Below, piece after piece: positions 18,313 to 26,207 of a stretch of DNA of 64,000 nt. The DNA is taken from positions 347,863 to 411,862 of the forward strand of contig NZ_KB731326.1 in the NCBI RefSeq assembly GCF_000353285.1. The letters are read 5' to 3'. The notes under the pieces were generated by a model that was not told where the DNA came from, searched no databases, and was given only the letters and a program-made list of their open reading frames with translations. The DNA comes from Leptolyngbya boryana PCC 6306 (GTDB lineage Bacteria > Cyanobacteriota > Cyanobacteriia > Leptolyngbyales > Leptolyngbyaceae). Position 1 is the first letter of the stretch. Each line of letters starts with the position of its first letter. Position numbers and translations under genes: made by a program.

Positions 18313-18329
18313 TTTCATCATGTTTTCAT
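18313..18329 (+). promoter_or_regulatory. TTTCAT-CATGT-TTTCAT box
   Basis: A perfect direct repeat with an 11-bp period, 73 bases upstream of the DUF2808 gene at 18403. It is followed by TTGCCA and then TGTAAACA, a possible -10. Confidence 0.7.
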
Positions 18330-18402
18330 TTTCACTTGCCAAACTGTAAACAGATGAATCACTTACCAACGATTCTAAAGGCTTTAAACTAGGAGAACAC
18401 TC

Positions 18403-18885
18403 ATGAAAAAACTGATGTATGCTGGCGCTCTGGTATTAGCGTCTGTTGCATTTGCCCCCACTGCTCAAGCCGCAGGAATTGCCGGAAACACCAGAGTTCC
18501 CCACGTCGTTAGCGCGGCAGGAAGCATGAACAATGCAAGATTTCAGCCTAAAAGCTATGCTCTCAAACTTCACGTTATGGGTCGAGCATTGTCGGCGCTA
18601 ACAATCGATGCACCTGAACAGTTGCGCCTTAGTCAGCAAATCACTGTGAAAGACCAAGCAGGCAAACCATTAGATGTAACTCTCACGATGAATGGGCAGA
18701 AAGCGACGATCGCGTTTGCTCAACCTGTTGAACCCGATACGACAATTCAAATCAACATGAGCAATGTTCATGCCCTGACTGATTCCCGAATTTGGCTATT
18801 TGGGCTAGAGAGTAGACTTGTCGGACTCAATGCAGATATTCCACTCGGCGTGATTCGGATTGATGACTTTGGCACCCGACTTTAG
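18403..18885 (+). CDS. DUF2808 secreted protein (copy 1)
   Basis: A 160-residue protein with a clear signal peptide ending TAQAAG. The mature part has the DUF2808 pattern: an early VPHVV/N-A-R-F-Q-P block, the immunoglobulin-like strand YALKLHVMG, NGQKATIAFAQPVEPD in the middle, and a closing I-P-L-G motif. DUF2808 proteins are nearly restricted to cyanobacteria and are periplasmic or extracellular with no established function. SD sequence AGGAGA precedes the ATG. Two further copies are coded in the window (19159, 44934), all downstream of TTTCAT boxes. Confidence 0.85.
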   Translation: MKKLMYAGALVLASVAFAPTAQAAGIAGNTRVPHVVSAAGSMNNARFQPKSYALKLHVMGRALSALTIDAPEQLRLSQQITVKDQAGKPLDVTLTMNGQKATIAFAQPVEPDTTIQINMSNVHALTDSRIWLFGLESRLVGLNADIPLGVIRIDDFGTRL

Positions 18886-19018
18886 CAACTGATTCTCAAA
18901 GGTAGACATCACTGAAGTCCTTTCATACTGGCTTCACTTTCGGCTGATATTTTTAGCTTTAGTGGCACTGATTACTTCAGGGAACAGAATCACGTTAGTA
19001 ACACACCATAGACAATGT

Positions 19019-19060
19019 GCCTGAAGTCACCCCTAGATGCAGGGGCTTCAGGCTTTTCTT
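19019..19060 (+). terminator. Rho-independent terminator
   Basis: GCCTGAAG (19019-19026) pairs with CTTCAGGC (19046-19053), with a second inner stem of CCCC and GGGG, and TTTTCTTT follows. It ends the first DUF2808 transcript, ahead of the next promoter box. Confidence 0.82.
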
Positions 19061-19079
19061 TCAAATCAGCATCGTCATA

Positions 19080-19096
19080 TTTCATCCTCGTTTCAT
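19080..19096 (+). promoter_or_regulatory. TTTCAT-CCTCG-TTTCAT box
   Basis: A perfect direct repeat 62 bases upstream of DUF2808 copy 2. Its spacer CCTCG is identical to that of the sigma-factor box at 22628-22644. TAGAAA follows about 15 bases downstream. Confidence 0.7.
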
Positions 19097-19158
19097 TTTC
19101 GAGTGCCATTCTAGAAAATAGAAACAGTTAAGTTTCTACGATCGCTTGGAGAGCACAA

Positions 19159-19638
19159 ATGCAACGACTCACCTTGACCGCAGCAGTCACAGTACTGCTT
19201 ACCGCCACCATTTCCTCTGCACTCGCGCAGATGCCAATCTCAAAAGAAAAGACCGTGATTCACAGCGTTGCGTATCCAAATCGCGTCAAAGTCACTCGTG
19301 CAATTTATCATATCGGTGTTCAAGTCGGAGCCATTCCATTATCTGAGATTCGTGTCAAGGTTCCTGAGAATGCACCTGCACAAATTCGATTTGGTCAAGC
19401 AACAGTCACTGATACAACTGGAAAAACGCTGAATGCGAATACCTCATTGAGTGAGAAAGAGGTTGCGATCGCATTTGCACCATCCATCGCCGCTGGAGAA
19501 ACGATCGAAATTGATCTAAACAACGTTAGAACTTCTGATTTAATCGGACGTACTTGGCTATTTCCAATCTATGGTAAAACGATTGGGTCTGCTCAAGAAA
19601 TTCCTCTCGGAACAGCACGAATTCAAACTTACCAATAA
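19159..19638 (+). CDS. DUF2808 secreted protein (copy 2)
   Basis: A 159-residue protein with a signal peptide (AAVTVLLTATISSALAQM). The DUF2808 body is more diverged than copies 1 and 3, but has the central VAIAFAPSIAAGETIEIDLNN and the closing EIPLGTARI. It is followed after only eight bases by the response regulator, so the two are almost certainly one transcript driven from the box at 19080. That places a secreted DUF2808 protein in the same operon as its probable regulator. Confidence 0.82.
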   Translation: MQRLTLTAAVTVLLTATISSALAQMPISKEKTVIHSVAYPNRVKVTRAIYHIGVQVGAIPLSEIRVKVPENAPAQIRFGQATVTDTTGKTLNANTSLSEKEVAIAFAPSIAAGETIEIDLNNVRTSDLIGRTWLFPIYGKTIGSAQEIPLGTARIQTYQ

Positions 19639-19646
19639 TCAAGGCG

Positions 19647-20342
19647 ATGCGGATTTTGCTTGTCGAAGATGAACCCGATTTAGGCAGGGCGATCGAGAAA
19701 ACGCTCACTCGCAATCGCTACATCGTCGATTGGACACAAGACGGTAGAGAGGCTTGGAGCTATCTAACACAGCCCCAAATGCAGTATACAGTAGCAGTGA
19801 TTGACTGGATGCTACCGGGACTGTCTGGAATCGAGCTATGTAAACGGCTCCGCGCTCAAGGCAGTTCGCTTCCTGTGTTGATGTTAACGGCACGAGATAG
19901 TTTGAACGATCGCGTCACCGGACTCGATGCGGGAGCCGATGACTATCTGGTCAAACCCTTCGGTATGGTTGAACTGCTTGCCCGATTACGAGCATTACAA
20001 CGTCGATCGCCCCAGATTCAACCGCAAAATCTGCAAGTCGGTTCGCTGATGCTCGATTATGGTTCATCAACCTTAGTACTACAGTCACAAGAAACTGCAA
20101 CGAGAGTGATTTTGACTGCGAAGGAATTTCAGTTGCTGGAATATCTGATGAAACACGCGAATCAGATTGTCAGCACCGAGCAGATTCGTAATCATCTATG
20201 GACAGTGAACTCAGAATCTTCCAGTAACGTGGTCGCAGCCCAAATGCGATTACTGCGACGTAAGCTGGCAGATCAAGGCGTGAATGGTGCGATCGAGACC
20301 GTCTATGGACTCGGCTACCGTTTGAATGCTGAGAGCAATTAA
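19647..20342 (+). CDS. OmpR-family response regulator (RppA-like, module A)
   Basis: 231 residues. The receiver has the acidic pair EDE at 7-9, the phospho-acceptor Asp in VAVIDWMLPG (about residue 52), T in MLTARDS and Lys in LVKPFG. A winged-helix DNA-binding domain follows (about 130-228, with SSNVVAAQMRLLRRKL as recognition helix). It is the same length as the regulator at 57493 and very similar, including the recognition-helix region. The nearest kinase is 3.8 kb away at 24167. I propose it binds the TTTCAT direct repeats, since OmpR/PhoB proteins bind 11-bp-period repeats. Confidence 0.9.
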   Translation: MRILLVEDEPDLGRAIEKTLTRNRYIVDWTQDGREAWSYLTQPQMQYTVAVIDWMLPGLSGIELCKRLRAQGSSLPVLMLTARDSLNDRVTGLDAGADDYLVKPFGMVELLARLRALQRRSPQIQPQNLQVGSLMLDYGSSTLVLQSQETATRVILTAKEFQLLEYLMKHANQIVSTEQIRNHLWTVNSESSSNVVAAQMRLLRRKLADQGVNGAIETVYGLGYRLNAESN

Positions 20343-20479
20343 CGACCTAGACGGGAAATCCGGTGATGTTCTAGACCGATAAAGGCAACAGATTTTGTCG
20401 ATCTTGTCAAAATACGGTTGCATACTGCCTTGATCTGTGTATCCGCTCAATTCTAATGACTAATCAGGAGGAAGCAGCA

Positions 20480-21343
20480 ATGTTGACACACGAAGCTCGA
20501 ATGAGAGCATATAAACTGCTAGAACAAGGTTCAAGCTCATGGCTAGACAGTTTTTTGCGTAAGATTGACATATTTTACTGTGTCTTTAAATTAACAGGAC
20601 TACGTGGATTGCTGTTGTACAAGCCTCTGCCTGCACCAATACTAACCTTACTTAAGCGACTTGGATTAAATCTCAAAGACAAGTTCGCAAAATTGCACCT
20701 GAGAGGCTACTCTGCTCCCGTTTTTCTGAGATACGGATCAACTGATCATCAAGTGTTTCACCAGATTTTCCTCCTAGAGGAATATGCTTGTTTAACAGAG
20801 ATTGATCCACCCGCTTTGATTTTTGATTGTGGCGCGAATGTCGGCTATTCATCACTTTATTTGCTTAATCAGTATCCAAACGCTCGTATTGTCGCAGTCG
20901 AACCAGATTCAGAAAATTTTCGACTCTGTAAGAAGAATCTTGCACCTTACAAGGGATCAGTCTCGCTAATTCAATCGGGGGTCTGGTCTCATGCGACGGG
21001 TCTAAAAGTTTGTCCCAGTCCAGAAGGCGAATGGGCTGTGCAGGTCGAGGAGTGTCAAGCTGATCAATTGCCAGATTTATATGCGGTCAGCATTGAAGAT
21101 CTTTTACATCAATCTGGAGCGAGTCAAATTGATCTGCTTAAAGTAGACATCGAAGGATCAGAGGCAGTTGTGTTCTCAACGAACACAGAGGGCTGGCTAC
21201 CAACTGTCAAGAATATTGTAATTGAGTTGCATGGCGAGGCGTGTGAAGCTGAATTTTTCAGAGCGATGGAAAACTATCGTTATTTACAATCTACATTCGG
21301 AGAGTTAACGGTCTGCAGATCCATCACCTCACGAATGAAGTAG
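20480..21343 (+). CDS. FkbM-family methyltransferase
   Basis: A 287-residue SAM-dependent O-methyltransferase-like protein. The Rossmann motif is IFDCGANVGYSSLYL (near residue 115), the acidic end of strand 2 is VAVEPDSENF, and LLKVDIEGSEAVV is the FkbM signature. Members methylate sugars, polyketides or lipids. ATG at 20480 has a full AGGAGG eight bases upstream, whereas the ATG at 20456 has none. It sits between a response regulator and an opposing sigma-factor gene; the substrate is unknown, and a glycan role is suggested by the epimerase nearby. Confidence 0.85.
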   Translation: MLTHEARMRAYKLLEQGSSSWLDSFLRKIDIFYCVFKLTGLRGLLLYKPLPAPILTLLKRLGLNLKDKFAKLHLRGYSAPVFLRYGSTDHQVFHQIFLLEEYACLTEIDPPALIFDCGANVGYSSLYLLNQYPNARIVAVEPDSENFRLCKKNLAPYKGSVSLIQSGVWSHATGLKVCPSPEGEWAVQVEECQADQLPDLYAVSIEDLLHQSGASQIDLLKVDIEGSEAVVFSTNTEGWLPTVKNIVIELHGEACEAEFFRAMENYRYLQSTFGELTVCRSITSRMK

Positions 21344-21609
21344 AATTTGGAACGTTGAATCGAAAAAAGCTAGGCGTAGATTCAACCCAGTCAAAAGACT
21401 GATTCAATAGTTTAACCCAAGCAGTTCAAGAGCTTGCGACCAGAACATAGTTTGGACAGTAGACAGGCTCAAGCACTGTACAAACAAGAGTAGCGAACAA
21501 TCACTTTTGTTCTTGCATGAAATACACAGGTCTAGAACATGCCTTTTTGCTGTCCCCGGAACCCTTTGCAATAGAACTTATTGACTCCACTATTTTGTTT
21601 AATGTCTCA

Positions 21610-22554
21610 CTAAGGTTGAGAACTTACACACTGTCGTAAGACTACCAGCGCTTGACGTTCTAGTTGTCGAACACGCTCTTTGCTCAACTGCAAACGCAGA
21701 CCAACTTGAGACAAAGAGAGTGCTTGACCATCCTCTAATCCGAATCGTAAGCTTAGAATTTTACGCTGTTGTAGAGGTAGTTGCTTTAACAGATCAATGA
21801 CTTCCTCACACAGCGCTATTTCAGTCACGTAGTCATCGGGTGAGATTCTCTCGTCAGGCAATAGTTCTTGTCGCTCGACCTCCTTTGCTTCTCCGACTCC
21901 AATTACCTGATTGAGCGAGGCAGGTTGACGGGCAAATGCCAGATATTCTCGAATTTGAGCGGAAGATAAACCCACAACCTGAGCAATTTCAAGCAGAGTT
22001 GCTGTTCGTCCCAGTTGCTGACCTAATTCGTGTTGTGCCTTCTTAATTTTGTTGAGTTTTTCAGTTACATGACTGGGTAAGCGAATCGTTCGTGACTGAG
22101 ATGCGATCGCCCGTGTAATTCCCTGACGAATCCACCAGTACGCATAAGTAGAAAACTTATAGCCTCGACTCGGATCGAACTTAATTACGCCGCGCTCTAG
22201 ACCGAGCGTTCCTTCTTGAATCAAGTCAAGCAAATCCATGTGACGCTTCTGGTAGCGTTTTGCAACAGCAACCACTAATCGAAGATTCGCCTCAATCATT
22301 TTTCGCTTGGCAGATTCACCTTCGATCAGAATCTGGTCTAACTGTTGGCTGCTAGAAAGTTGAGCAGCACGTATCCATTCCTCCATAGTAGGATTTCGGT
22401 GAAGACGCTGTATGAAATCTTCTCGAACTTGCTGAAGCTTGACAAGCAGTTGCACTTGTTTCCCATATTCCACTTCCTGTGTAGGTGTCAGCAGGGGAAC
22501 ACGACCAATTTCTTGTAGATAAAGGTCAATTGAATTCAGAGCCATCTTACTCAT
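21610..22554 (-). CDS. Group 2 sigma-70 factor (module A)
   Basis: 314 residues without the long region 1.1 of the primary sigma. Region 1.2 is IDLYLQEIGRVPLLT. Region 2 is LRLVVAVAKRYQKR through FSTYAYWWIRQGITRAI. Region 3 starts LPSHVTEKLNKIKKAQ and region 4 ends LSKERVRQLERQALVVLRQ. It is close to the sigma factor at 45582. Group 2 sigma factors in cyanobacteria serve stress and nutrient responses. A perfect TTTCAT box lies 74 bases upstream on its strand, so it is probably a regulon member. Confidence 0.92.
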   Translation of the reverse strand: MSKMALNSIDLYLQEIGRVPLLTPTQEVEYGKQVQLLVKLQQVREDFIQRLHRNPTMEEWIRAAQLSSSQQLDQILIEGESAKRKMIEANLRLVVAVAKRYQKRHMDLLDLIQEGTLGLERGVIKFDPSRGYKFSTYAYWWIRQGITRAIASQSRTIRLPSHVTEKLNKIKKAQHELGQQLGRTATLLEIAQVVGLSSAQIREYLAFARQPASLNQVIGVGEAKEVERQELLPDERISPDDYVTEIALCEEVIDLLKQLPLQQRKILSLRFGLEDGQALSLSQVGLRLQLSKERVRQLERQALVVLRQCVSSQP

Positions 22555-22627
22555 AAAAACTTCACTCGAACTAGCCGTCTAAATCAGCAATGCAATTAAC
22601 TTTCAGTCCATATTCTGATAGATCGAG

Positions 22628-22644
22628 ATGAAACGAGGATGAAA
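22628..22644 (-). promoter_or_regulatory. TTTCAT-CCTCG-TTTCAT box upstream of sigma factor
   Basis: A perfect repeat on the minus strand 73 bases before the sigma-factor start, with CAGAATAT between box and gene as a possible -10. Confidence 0.7.
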
Positions 22645-22757
22645 AACCCGATCGTGCTTTAGAAGAGAACCATTCACTTTGAGTGCCAATTTTGTTTTCT
22701 CTATTTCATCCAAGATCAAGAACAGTAAATTAGGCGCAAGCTCTTTTTCCTCCTATA

Positions 22758-22774
22758 TTTCATCTTATTTTCAT
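22758..22774 (+). promoter_or_regulatory. TTTCAT-CTTAT-TTTCAT box upstream of epimerase
   Basis: A perfect repeat on the plus strand in the same divergent gap as the sigma-factor box, pointing to the epimerase. TAAGCTAAGA follows. Confidence 0.7.
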
Positions 22775-22939
22775 TTTGATCTTCTAAGCTAAGACTTAGT
22801 GGGGTAGCTCAGAAACAGACTACTTCGTTACGATCGCATCTCAAAGCTTTTAAATTTAGCTGTGTTGCAGTCTACTTTTTTGGGCTGCTCACTGGCTCTA
22901 ACAGCGAAATTTCAAGCTCCTCTTTCTTTGAATCCTTCT

Positions 22940-23878
22940 ATGTTTAATTCATCAATCCCTCTCTCAGGCGCAAAGGTTTTAGTAACTGGGGCAAGTGGCT
23001 TTATTGGTCGGCATCTCTGTCAGAGACTTCAGGCGTATCAAGTAGAAGTTTACGGTGTCTCTCGCGTTGAACAATCTTCCAGTTCTGCAATTCGGTGGTT
23101 ACAGGGAGATGTCGCGAACTTCGAGGATATGCGGCGAATTATTACCCAGGTAAAACCGGATGCTATTTTTCATTTAGCAGGTCATGTCACTGGCGCACGC
23201 GGAGTTGATGCGGTCGTTTCTACATTGCAAAGCCATCTTGTTAGTACAGTAAACTTGTTGACGCTAATGGCTGAATTTAGCGGACGGAGAATTGTGTTAG
23301 CAGGATCGTTAGAAGAACCCGATGCAGGGGAAGATCCGATTCCGTCCTCGCCTTATGCTGCTGCAAAATGGTCAAGCAGTGCTTATGCTCAAATGTTTCA
23401 GCATTTGTATCAGTTACCGATCGTCAGAACGCGCGTGTTTCTAGTGTATGGACCTGCACAAATGAATTTTGACAAGTTAATTCCCTATGTTACACTCTCT
23501 TTGCTAAAAGGAGAAGCCCCGAAGCTCAGTAGCGGTCAACGCCAGATCGATTGGATTTACGTCGAGGATGTAGTTGAAGGTCTGATTGCAGCAGCACAAG
23601 CGCCAGGGGTAGAAGGCGATATGTTTGATCTTGGCTCTGGAACATTAACGCCGATCTCTAGTGTTGTGCATCACATCAATCAACTGGTCAATCCTAGCAT
23701 TCAGCCTTTATTTGGAGCCTTACCTGAGCGACCGATGGAACAAGTCCGCATTGCTAACATAGAGTCTTCAGTTACAAAGCTTGGCTGGCAGCCTAAAGTC
23801 TCTCTAGAAGAGGGGTTAGCGAAAACGGTCGAGTGGTATTCCAATTACTACAACAATCCTGCTTGTTGTACAAGTTGA
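22940..23878 (+). CDS. NAD-dependent epimerase/dehydratase (SDR family)
   Basis: A 312-residue extended short-chain dehydrogenase. The cofactor motif VTGASGFIGRHL lies near the start, FHLAGHVTGAR follows, and the catalytic Tyr and Lys are in SPYAAAKW. The family converts nucleotide sugars. ATG at 22940 aligns with the usual start; GTG at 22862 would add 26 hydrophobic residues. It stands alone between an opposing sigma gene and the kinase, behind a TTTCAT box. With the FkbM gene it suggests surface-glycan change as part of the response; this is inference. Confidence 0.85.
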   Translation: MFNSSIPLSGAKVLVTGASGFIGRHLCQRLQAYQVEVYGVSRVEQSSSSAIRWLQGDVANFEDMRRIITQVKPDAIFHLAGHVTGARGVDAVVSTLQSHLVSTVNLLTLMAEFSGRRIVLAGSLEEPDAGEDPIPSSPYAAAKWSSSAYAQMFQHLYQLPIVRTRVFLVYGPAQMNFDKLIPYVTLSLLKGEAPKLSSGQRQIDWIYVEDVVEGLIAAAQAPGVEGDMFDLGSGTLTPISSVVHHINQLVNPSIQPLFGALPERPMEQVRIANIESSVTKLGWQPKVSLEEGLAKTVEWYSNYYNNPACCTS

Positions 23879-23913
23879 ATGATGTCTTTGTCGTTCGTTC
23901 TAAACAAAGAGCG

Positions 23914-23930
23914 TTTCACACCGATTTTAT
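23914..23930 (+). promoter_or_regulatory. Degenerate box TTTCAC-ACCGA-TTTTAT upstream of histidine kinase
   Basis: Each hexamer has one mismatch from TTTCAT, but period and orientation are kept. It lies 236 bases before the likely kinase start, so it is only a weak candidate. Confidence 0.35.
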
Positions 23931-24166
23931 TTTGCATTGATAGCGCCAATATTGAGAATCGCTAGGCTGTTTCAGGTGCTTGTGCAGTGCTAGCAATGTA
24001 TTATAGCAGCGTGAAGTTTAATGGTTTAGGGTATCACGCTTCTCTTCCAGCGTTAGCTTTAGAGTTGGATTCATCTTCGCGCATCATGTTAGCAAACTTC
24101 AACGATACGGTCACTCAATTTATTCTTAAAATCAAGCTATCATTTGGTCAGCACTCATTCAATTCC

Positions 24167-25513
24167 ATGCACCAAAGCCAACTGTTTAATCGAACTCGTC
24201 TGAAACTCGCAGCCTGGTATGCAGGCGTGATGGGATTAATTTTAAGCGGTTGTGGAATTGCTATCTATCTTCATTTAGCACAGGTGCATTGGACTGCGAT
24301 CGACGATGAAATCGAAACTCTCGCAGGAACATTACACGATAGCTTAGAGCCGATCCTAGACAAACCGGGAGAACTGAGTGATCGCGTTGAGCAGGTTTTA
24401 CCCGGTCTCTGCCGCAGTCAGACTGCATGTAAAACGCCGCCACCGTCGTCACATATTCACGTCTTAGGAGTCAGTACTCAAGATTTGTACTACATTCAGT
24501 TTCTTAATCTCTCTTTGCAGCGCATAGGAACAGTGAATACCCCTCCACAAGCCACACCTCAAGTTCAAACGCAACCTTGGCGAACGATTGTTGACAATCA
24601 AGGACAACGCTACCACCAGGTTTCATTACAATTAAAAACTTCAACCGGACAGTCTTGGGGATATTTACAGGTAGGACGAACGCTCGAAAGCTATGATGAT
24701 CATCTACAATCCCTGAAAATCTTCTTTTTGTTAGGAACGCCGATCGCGATTCTAGTAATCGGTGCAGCAAGTTGGGGACTGGCAGGAATCGCGATGCGTC
24801 CAGTGTATGACTCTTATCAACAGATTCAACAGTTTACTGCTGATGCTGCTCACGAACTGAGAACGCCGCTTGCAGCAATTCAAGCCACGGTTGAGGCAAC
24901 ATTAGAGACAACGCCACTGAGCTTATCTGAAGCACAAGGGACATTGCAAACGATCGAACGACAAAATGCAAGGCTTTCTCAACTCGTGCAAGATTTACTC
25001 ATGTTGTCCCGCATGGATCTCAAAGTTTTTCCGATCAAGCGTCAGGTGGTTTGCCTCAATGATGTTGTGCAAGATTTAGTCGAAGAGTTAGCAGCATTTG
25101 CGCTTTCTGCTCACATTACACTGAAGCTACAACTAACCGTTCATCAACCCGTGAATATCATCGGCGATGAAGAGCAACTTTACCGACTGGTTACCAATCT
25201 CATCACAAACGCAATTCAATACACCCCTTCTGAAGGGACAGTGACTGTTCGATTGTCGGTTGAAGATCAAACCGCACTGATTCAGGTGCAAGATACAGGG
25301 GTCGGAATTGCCGCAGAAGATCAACCGCGTGTGTTCGATCGCTTTTATCGTGTCAGTTCAGATCGCTCTCGACACACAGGCGGTGCAGGACTTGGACTTG
25401 CAATTGCTCAAGCCATTGTAGATGCACATCACGGAAAGATTCAAGTTCAGAGCCAACTAGGAAAAGGAAGTCAGTTTACAGTTCAGCTTCCACTAAAAAA
25501 TTCACGCAGCTAG
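24167..25513 (+). CDS. Sensor histidine kinase (RppB-like, module A)
   Basis: 448 residues from ATG at 24167 (MHQSQLFNRTRLKLAAWYAG, the usual opening for this family; an upstream frame start at 23987 is unlikely). TM1 is near 17-40, a periplasmic domain of about 160 residues contains LCRSQTAC, and TM2 is near 185-210. The H-box is FTADAAHELRTPLAA, the N-box ITNAIQYTP, then DTGVGIA and GGAGLGLAI. The C-X5-C pair is also found in the kinase at 58178. Its probable partner is the regulator at 19647, although three genes lie between them. Confidence 0.9.
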   Translation: MHQSQLFNRTRLKLAAWYAGVMGLILSGCGIAIYLHLAQVHWTAIDDEIETLAGTLHDSLEPILDKPGELSDRVEQVLPGLCRSQTACKTPPPSSHIHVLGVSTQDLYYIQFLNLSLQRIGTVNTPPQATPQVQTQPWRTIVDNQGQRYHQVSLQLKTSTGQSWGYLQVGRTLESYDDHLQSLKIFFLLGTPIAILVIGAASWGLAGIAMRPVYDSYQQIQQFTADAAHELRTPLAAIQATVEATLETTPLSLSEAQGTLQTIERQNARLSQLVQDLLMLSRMDLKVFPIKRQVVCLNDVVQDLVEELAAFALSAHITLKLQLTVHQPVNIIGDEEQLYRLVTNLITNAIQYTPSEGTVTVRLSVEDQTALIQVQDTGVGIAAEDQPRVFDRFYRVSSDRSRHTGGAGLGLAIAQAIVDAHHGKIQVQSQLGKGSQFTVQLPLKNSRS

Positions 25514-25837
25514 TCAGGAAAATCGCGCTTTCTCAAATCTTCGTGAAATTCCGGGCATTTGGTCAATTGAATTTTGAGCATTGCTTTGATTCAATTTCAT
25601 CAGCATCAAAACTGGCTGATGCCGATGAAATTGGTCGGTTAGACAATTTCCATCAGTAATTGCTTCATCGTTTTTGTCGCGACTCGCCAGTTTAGACGAG
25701 TTTCATGCTTCTAAAGAGTTGGATGATCAAAACCGTTGCCTTGCCATTCGAGAGAGGTAGGAGCGATTGCACTTGTTAAACCGAAGAAAAATTAAAAAAT
25801 CAAAGCGATCGCCAAAATCGCGCTAAACTAACAGACA
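25514..25837. other. 324-base intergenic region with a long hairpin
   Basis: No gene is visible. The only structure is the inverted repeat at 25593-25632, and the cobalamin riboswitch follows. Confidence 0.5.
25593..25632. repeat. Near-perfect inverted repeat, 16-bp arms
   Basis: AATTTCATCAGCATCA (25593-25608) pairs with TGATGCCGATGAAATT (25617-25632) with one mismatch and an eight-base loop. No T-tract follows, so a classical terminator is unlikely. Both arms contain TTTCAT in opposite orientation. Confidence 0.65.
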
Positions 25838-25964
25838 CGATCGGTTCTGATGGGGAGCAGCCGTCAGAAGTAAAGGGGAAAGTTTGGTGCAAGTCCAACG
25901 CTGTCCCGCAACTGTAAATCAGTCATGAATTCGAGATTGATCAGCCAGGATGCCCGCCGATTTA
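25838..25964 (+). ncRNA. Cobalamin (B12) riboswitch
   Basis: The conserved core reads GGTGCAAGTCC, then GCTGTCCCGCAACTGTAA, the hallmark of the adenosylcobalamin aptamer. The downstream B12 box is GCCAGGATGCCCGCC. CGATCGG at 25838 and CCGAT at 25957 can form the closing P1 helix. It sits 33 bases ahead of a CbtB-like gene, so the cobalt-transport genes downstream should be switched off by vitamin B12. Confidence 0.92.
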
Positions 25965-25996
25965 CTTCACGTTCCAATTCATCTGCGAGGTACAGA

Positions 25997-26188
25997 ATGA
26001 TTACTCGATCGCATTCGTCTTTTTCTCAACGAGCCGTTTGCTTCACGCTGTCTAAGCCCGTACAAGCAACGCTCTATGTTTCGCTTTGTGCTTTAATTCT
26101 CTGGACAGTCTACTTCACTACATATCCAGCGGCTCATGACAAGGTGCATTCTCTTCGACATCGCACGCTGATGGTTTCTTGTCATTAA
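25997..26188 (+). CDS. cbtB: CbtB-like cobalt transporter subunit
   Basis: A 63-residue protein with one membrane segment (QATLYVSLCALILWTVYFTTY) and a His-rich tail (AAHDKVHSLRHRTLMVSCH). This matches the CbtB plan of one helix followed by a HD-x-x-H...CH metal motif. ATG at 25997 has GAGG six bases upstream; an earlier in-frame ATG at 25925 lies inside the riboswitch and is rejected. CbtB normally works with the larger CbtA, which is absent; a different membrane protein follows after 19 bases. Confidence 0.82.
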   Translation: MITRSHSSFSQRAVCFTLSKPVQATLYVSLCALILWTVYFTTYPAAHDKVHSLRHRTLMVSCH

Positions 26189-26207
26189 CAATACTTGTGA
26201 GGTCGTA

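Noticed and set aside
25925..25996. Upstream start for the CbtB-like gene
   Set aside because: The ATG at 25925 lies within the conserved riboswitch core region; the ATG at 25997 has a better ribosome site and gives a normal-length CbtB.
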